This document shows, in pieces, positions 4,691 to 7,266 of a stretch of DNA of 7,266 bases; within the stretch, counting starts at the first letter, position 1; each line of letters opens with the position of its first letter. A model generated the notes under the pieces. It searched no databases. It was not told where the DNA came from and saw only the letters and a list, made by a program, of their open reading frames with translations. Origin of the DNA: JAHCHG01 sp041745765 (GTDB taxonomy: Bacteria > Acidobacteriota > Blastocatellia > Pyrinomonadales > Pyrinomonadaceae); contig JBGTIH010000065.1 of NCBI GenBank assembly GCA_041745765.1, forward strand, positions 1 to 7,266. The letters run 5' to 3'. Position numbers and translations under genes: made by a program.

Positions 4691-6505
4691 GTGGCAGAAG
4701 AAAAAACGAAGAAAAAAGTAAATTATTCGAGCGCGTGGCAAGAGGCGAAAAAGCTGATCTGGGATTACCGCTACCGTCTGGCAATCGGCGGCGTTTTGAT
4801 GCTGATCAGCCAGCTTTCGGGAATGGTTTTGCCCGCGTCTTCAAAGTTTTTGATTGATGAAGTGATCGGCAATCAGCGTTACGAGCTTTTGAAATGGATC
4901 GCGCTGGCTATCGGGATTGCGACTTTGATTCAGGCGGTTACGTCGTTTATTTTGTCTCAGCTTTTAGGCATTGCGGCGCAAAGGGCGATTACCGAAATGC
5001 GCAAGCGCGTGCAGGCGAAGATCGAAAAACTTCCCGTCGCTTATTTTGATTCGACGCAGAGCGGGCAATTGATTTCGCGGATTATGAACGACGCGGAAGG
5101 TATTCGGAATCTGGTCGGAACGGGACTTGTCCAACTTGCCGGAAGTCTTGTAACGGCGACGATTTCGATTGCGGTTTTGTTTTGGCTGAATTGGCAGTTG
5201 ACGACCGGGACTATTATTGTTCTGGCAGTTTTCGGCGGCGTTTTGGCTTACGCATTTAAGAAACTTCGTCCGATTTTCCGTGAGCGAAATGTGATAAACG
5301 CAGAAGTTACGGGCAGACTGACCGAATCTTTGGGCGGAATCCGTATTGTCAAAAGCTACACGGCGGAAAAGCGCGAAGAACTGATTTTCGCCCGCGGCGC
5401 ACATAGATTTTTCCGCAACGTGGCGAGTTCGATGACGGGCGTTTCGGCGATCACGGCGTTTTCGTCCCTTATAATCGGCGCGATCAGCGTCGTGATGATC
5501 TTGATCGGCGGAAATTCCGTAATTTCCGGTGCGATGACCATCGGCGACCTTTTTATGTATGTCTTTTTTACGGGACTTCTGGCGTTTCCGATCATTCAAT
5601 TAAGCTCGATCGGAACGCAGATAACCGAAGCATTTGCCGGACTTGACCGCATCCGCGAAGTTTTCGATATGACGACCGAAGACGATCAGGACGAAGCGAA
5701 ACAAGCTCTCAAAAATGTCGAAGGCAGAATCACTTTTGAAGACGTGCATTTCGAATATGAAGAAAATACGCCCGTTCTGCACGGAGTTTCGTTCGATTCT
5801 GCCGCCGGAACGACGACCGCGCTGGTCGGTTCATCCGGTTCGGGGAAATCTACGATTCTGAGTCTTGTTTTAAACTTTATTCAACCGAACAAAGGCAGAA
5901 TTTTAATTGACGGCAAGGATTTGCAGACGGTAAAACTGCGCGATTACCGCAGACATTTGGGCGTTGTTTTGCAGGAAAACTTCTTATTTGACGGCACGAT
6001 TTTGGAAAACGTAAAATTTTCAAACCCGCAGGCGAGTTTTGAGGAAATCAAGGAAGTCTGCAAGATCGCTTACTGCGACGAATTTATTGATAAATTTGAA
6101 AACGGCTACGACACGATCGTCGGCGAGCGCGGCGTAAAACTCTCCGGCGGACAAAAACAACGCATCGCGATTGCGCGCGCACTTTTAGCCGATCCGAAGA
6201 TTCTGATTTTAGACGAAGCAACGTCGAGTCTCGATTCAGAAAGCGAACAGAAAATTCAGGCGAGTCTTAACACTTTGCGAAAAGGTCGCACGACGTTTGT
6301 CATCGCGCACAGACTTTCGACCATTCGCAGCGCGGATATGATTCTGGTCGTCGAAGCGGGCGAAATCGTCGAACGCGGAACGCACGAAGAATTGCTCGCT
6401 TTGGACGGTCGCTACAAACAGCTTTACGACAAACAGTATCAATTCGAGAAAAATCTTTTTATCAATCCGGGCGAAGATTTTACGGAGATAAAAAGCGTAA
6501 ATTAG
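4691..6505 (+). CDS. ABC-type exporter, half-transporter with fused membrane and ATPase domains
   Basis: This 604-residue MsbA/LmrA-like subunit should form a homodimer in the inner membrane and export a lipid or hydrophobic compound. The membrane domain (about 25-330) shows hydrophobic segments near 30-50, 65-92, 142-165, 170-190, 250-275 and 285-305. The ATPase domain (about 345-585) is complete: A-loop Tyr356, Walker A GSSGSGKST (380-388, Lys386), Q-loop Gln428, signature LSGGQ (484-488), Walker B ILILDE (504-509, catalytic Glu509), D-loop SSLD (512-515) and H-loop His540. Length is typical for the family. Translation starts at GTG 4691, with AAGGA at 4677-4681 lying inside the end of the upstream gene, 9 nt away. 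The 5-bp gap to the Rrf2 regulator indicates one operon, so expression is probably controlled by that regulator. The substrate is unknown; drug, lipid or peptide export are all possible. Confidence 0.93.
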   Translation: MAEEKTKKKVNYSSAWQEAKKLIWDYRYRLAIGGVLMLISQLSGMVLPASSKFLIDEVIGNQRYELLKWIALAIGIATLIQAVTSFILSQLLGIAAQRAITEMRKRVQAKIEKLPVAYFDSTQSGQLISRIMNDAEGIRNLVGTGLVQLAGSLVTATISIAVLFWLNWQLTTGTIIVLAVFGGVLAYAFKKLRPIFRERNVINAEVTGRLTESLGGIRIVKSYTAEKREELIFARGAHRFFRNVASSMTGVSAITAFSSLIIGAISVVMILIGGNSVISGAMTIGDLFMYVFFTGLLAFPIIQLSSIGTQITEAFAGLDRIREVFDMTTEDDQDEAKQALKNVEGRITFEDVHFEYEENTPVLHGVSFDSAAGTTTALVGSSGSGKSTILSLVLNFIQPNKGRILIDGKDLQTVKLRDYRRHLGVVLQENFLFDGTILENVKFSNPQASFEEIKEVCKIAYCDEFIDKFENGYDTIVGERGVKLSGGQKQRIAIARALLADPKILILDEATSSLDSESEQKIQASLNTLRKGRTTFVIAHRLSTIRSADMILVVEAGEIVERGTHEELLALDGRYKQLYDKQYQFEKNLFINPGEDFTEIKSVN

Positions 6506-6520
6506 AGAGAAAACCACAGA

Positions 6521-6596
6521 AATAATTAACAGGGATAGACAGGATTTACAAGATATTTTTTTATCCTTTTCATCCTGCCCATCCCTGTAAATTATT
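6521..6596. repeat. Imperfect inverted repeat with 25-nt arms
   Basis: AATAATTAACAGGGAT plus AGACAGGAT (6521-6545) pairs with 6572-6596 at 22 of 25 positions, with a 26-nt AT-rich spacer. The AACAGGGATxxACAGGAT wording is one I associate, from memory only, with dispersed palindromes in several bacterial phyla. It begins 16 bp after the exporter stop codon, ends 22 bp before the next gene, and could act as a transcription terminator for the exporter operon. Confidence 0.75.
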
Positions 6597-6618
6597 CTTT
6601 TGCTTAGACATAAAAAAT

Positions 6619-7053
6619 ATGAAAAAACAAACTTTTGAAAATCACGTTCGCTGGCACGCGCCGCATCATTTTGTTTTAACGCCGATACTTACCTTTAATT
6701 TGATTTTCGCCATTGTGCGCGTCGTGCAGGATTATAATATTGACCGCGTTGCGTATCTGATTCTGGCAATCGGTTTGATCATTATGAGCTTGCTCGTGCG
6801 TCTGAATTCGCTGACGGTACAAAACAGACTTATCAGGCTCGAAGAATATCTGCGTTATGAAAAGATTCTGCCGAAGGATTTAGCGGCAAAAGCCCAAAAA
6901 GATTTGCGAACAGGTCAAATAATCGCGCTTCGTTTTGCCGGCGATGAAGAATTGCCCGCGCTCATCGAGCGCACTTTGAATAATGAATTTGAAAAACCCG
7001 CGCAGATCAAACGCGAGATCAAAAACTGGCGCGGCGATTATCTGAGAGTTTGA
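6619..7053 (+). CDS. DUF6526-like small membrane protein
   Basis: This 144-residue protein matches, by recalled pattern, the DUF6526 family of unknown function. The N-terminus has an aromatic/basic stretch QTFENHVRWHAPHHFVL (4-20) leading into two hydrophobic segments (about 17-37 and 43-63). A cytosolic helical part follows with RLNSLTVQNRLIRLEEYLRY (61-80) and ALRFAGDEELPALIERTL (103-120). It closes with IKNWRGDYLRV (134-144), a characteristic end motif. The membrane segments and the conserved tail suggest an inner-membrane protein with a folded cytosolic domain. No function is known to me. It is separated from the exporter by a palindromic repeat, so it is probably transcribed independently. 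No strong ribosome-binding site is visible before ATG, and I see no clear promoter in the short gap. Confidence 0.75.
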   Translation: MKKQTFENHVRWHAPHHFVLTPILTFNLIFAIVRVVQDYNIDRVAYLILAIGLIIMSLLVRLNSLTVQNRLIRLEEYLRYEKILPKDLAAKAQKDLRTGQIIALRFAGDEELPALIERTLNNEFEKPAQIKREIKNWRGDYLRV

Positions 7054-7056
7054 AAG

Positions 7057-7120
7057 CAATGGACAACTGACAATGGACAGTGGACAATTTATGAAGAAGA
7101 TCGAAATAAGTGAAAAGTGA
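7057..7120 (+). repeat. Short-phrase repeats (TGGACA and AAGTGA types)
   Basis: TGGACA occurs at 7060-7065, 7074-7079 and 7081-7086 in a degenerate tandem array that begins right after the stop codon of the DUF6526-like gene. AAGTGA occurs twice in AAGTGAAAAGTGA (7108-7120). Together with GGAAAAT at 2524 these are low-complexity phrases confined to intergenic DNA in this window. Confidence 0.65.
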
Positions 7121-7124
7121 TAAA

Positions 7125-7146
7125 TAATGTGAATCAAGAGTAGAAA
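7125..7146 (+). repeat. 22-nt dispersed repeat, copy 2
   Basis: This is the second copy of the phrase at 337-358, identical at 21 of 22 positions. It precedes the hairpin cluster at the end of the window. Confidence 0.55.
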
Positions 7147-7167
7147 TGAGTCGGTTTTTATTCTTTC

Positions 7168-7230
7168 AGCCTGTTTGAACAGGCTTTCGTGCGTCCGCGC
7201 ACGTTTTAGCCGCGTCCATTTATGGCGCGG
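7168..7230. repeat. Cluster of three consecutive hairpins
   Basis: Hairpin 1 is AGCCTGTT-TG-AACAGGCT (7168-7185), a perfect 8-bp palindrome. Hairpin 2 is CGTGCG-TCCG-CGCACG (7188-7203), followed by TTTT. Hairpin 3 pairs CCGCG and CCA (7210-7218) with TGG and CGCGG (7223-7230), with T7215 bulged. Three GC-rich stems within about 65 bp suggest a structured RNA or a palindromic repeat unit. Hairpin 2 with its T run could terminate rightward transcripts. No coding frame is recognisable from 7054 to the window end, and the element may continue beyond it. Confidence 0.7.
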
Positions 7231-7266
7231 AACGATCTGTTTTTAATTCCGAAAGGGCGTTTTAAC

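Noticed and set aside
4964..5599. A 211-codon open frame on the - strand inside the ABC exporter gene
   Set aside because: The product is extremely rich in Arg/Asn/His with no fold-like pattern, and it lies antisense to a complete, motif-rich exporter gene. It is a shadow of that gene's codon bias.
1..7266. CRISPR array, tRNA, rRNA, phage genes or a complete insertion sequence
   Set aside because: No regularly spaced repeat-spacer pattern, no cloverleaf or rRNA-like sequence, and no transposase or integrase motifs on either strand. The inverted repeats lack any associated transposase here.

Overview
The window looks like a chromosomal stretch of a free-living bacterium, most likely an acidobacterium of the Blastocatellia/Pyrinomonadaceae type. 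That placement is an inference from overall style and is not proven. It rests on moderately GC core genes separated by AT-rich gaps that hold long imperfect inverted repeats and short repetitive phrases (GGAAAAT, TGGACA, AAGTGA), on a DUF6526-type membrane protein, and on a bacterial histone-deacetylase-fold hydrolase. All convincing intact genes are on the + strand.

Layout. Positions 1-708 hold no intact gene. They carry the last ~35 codons of a small multidrug resistance (SMR) transporter (127-234), a 27-bp-arm inverted repeat (364-465), a terminator-like hairpin with no visible gene in front of it (529-560), and a candidate promoter/operator. A ParD/ParE-type toxin-antitoxin pair follows (709-1306). 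After only 27 bp comes a trans-sulfuration PLP enzyme (1334-2518). Behind it lie a GGAAAAT triplet repeat and a broken rhodanese tail (2570-2632), then an AT-rich orphan gene (2648-3031) closed by a good intrinsic terminator (3072-3102). A histone deacetylase/AcuC-type amidohydrolase (3164-4102) starts from a well-formed promoter. Its last codons lie inside one arm of a 29-bp inverted repeat (4069-4165). The other arm abuts the promoter of an Rrf2-family regulator (4236-4685), which forms a two-gene operon with a half-size ABC exporter (4691-6505). A second palindromic repeat (6521-6596) separates this from a DUF6526-like membrane protein (6619-7053). The window ends in repeat-rich DNA with three consecutive hairpins (7168-7230).

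How the genes work together. Two functional units are clear: the autoregulated parDE-like module, and the Rrf2-ABC exporter operon, whose promoter region carries two tandem 27-bp-period copies of a TGTAAC/GATTACA motif that may be the regulator's operator. The PLP enzyme followed by a rhodanese remnant suggests an older sulfur-metabolism neighbourhood that was disrupted when the orphan gene arrived or the rhodanese gene was deleted.

I did not find a clearly new multi-gene system. The unusual content is in the small structures: gene ends and promoters built from dispersed palindromic repeats, gene remnants at repeat junctions, and dyads over start sites.
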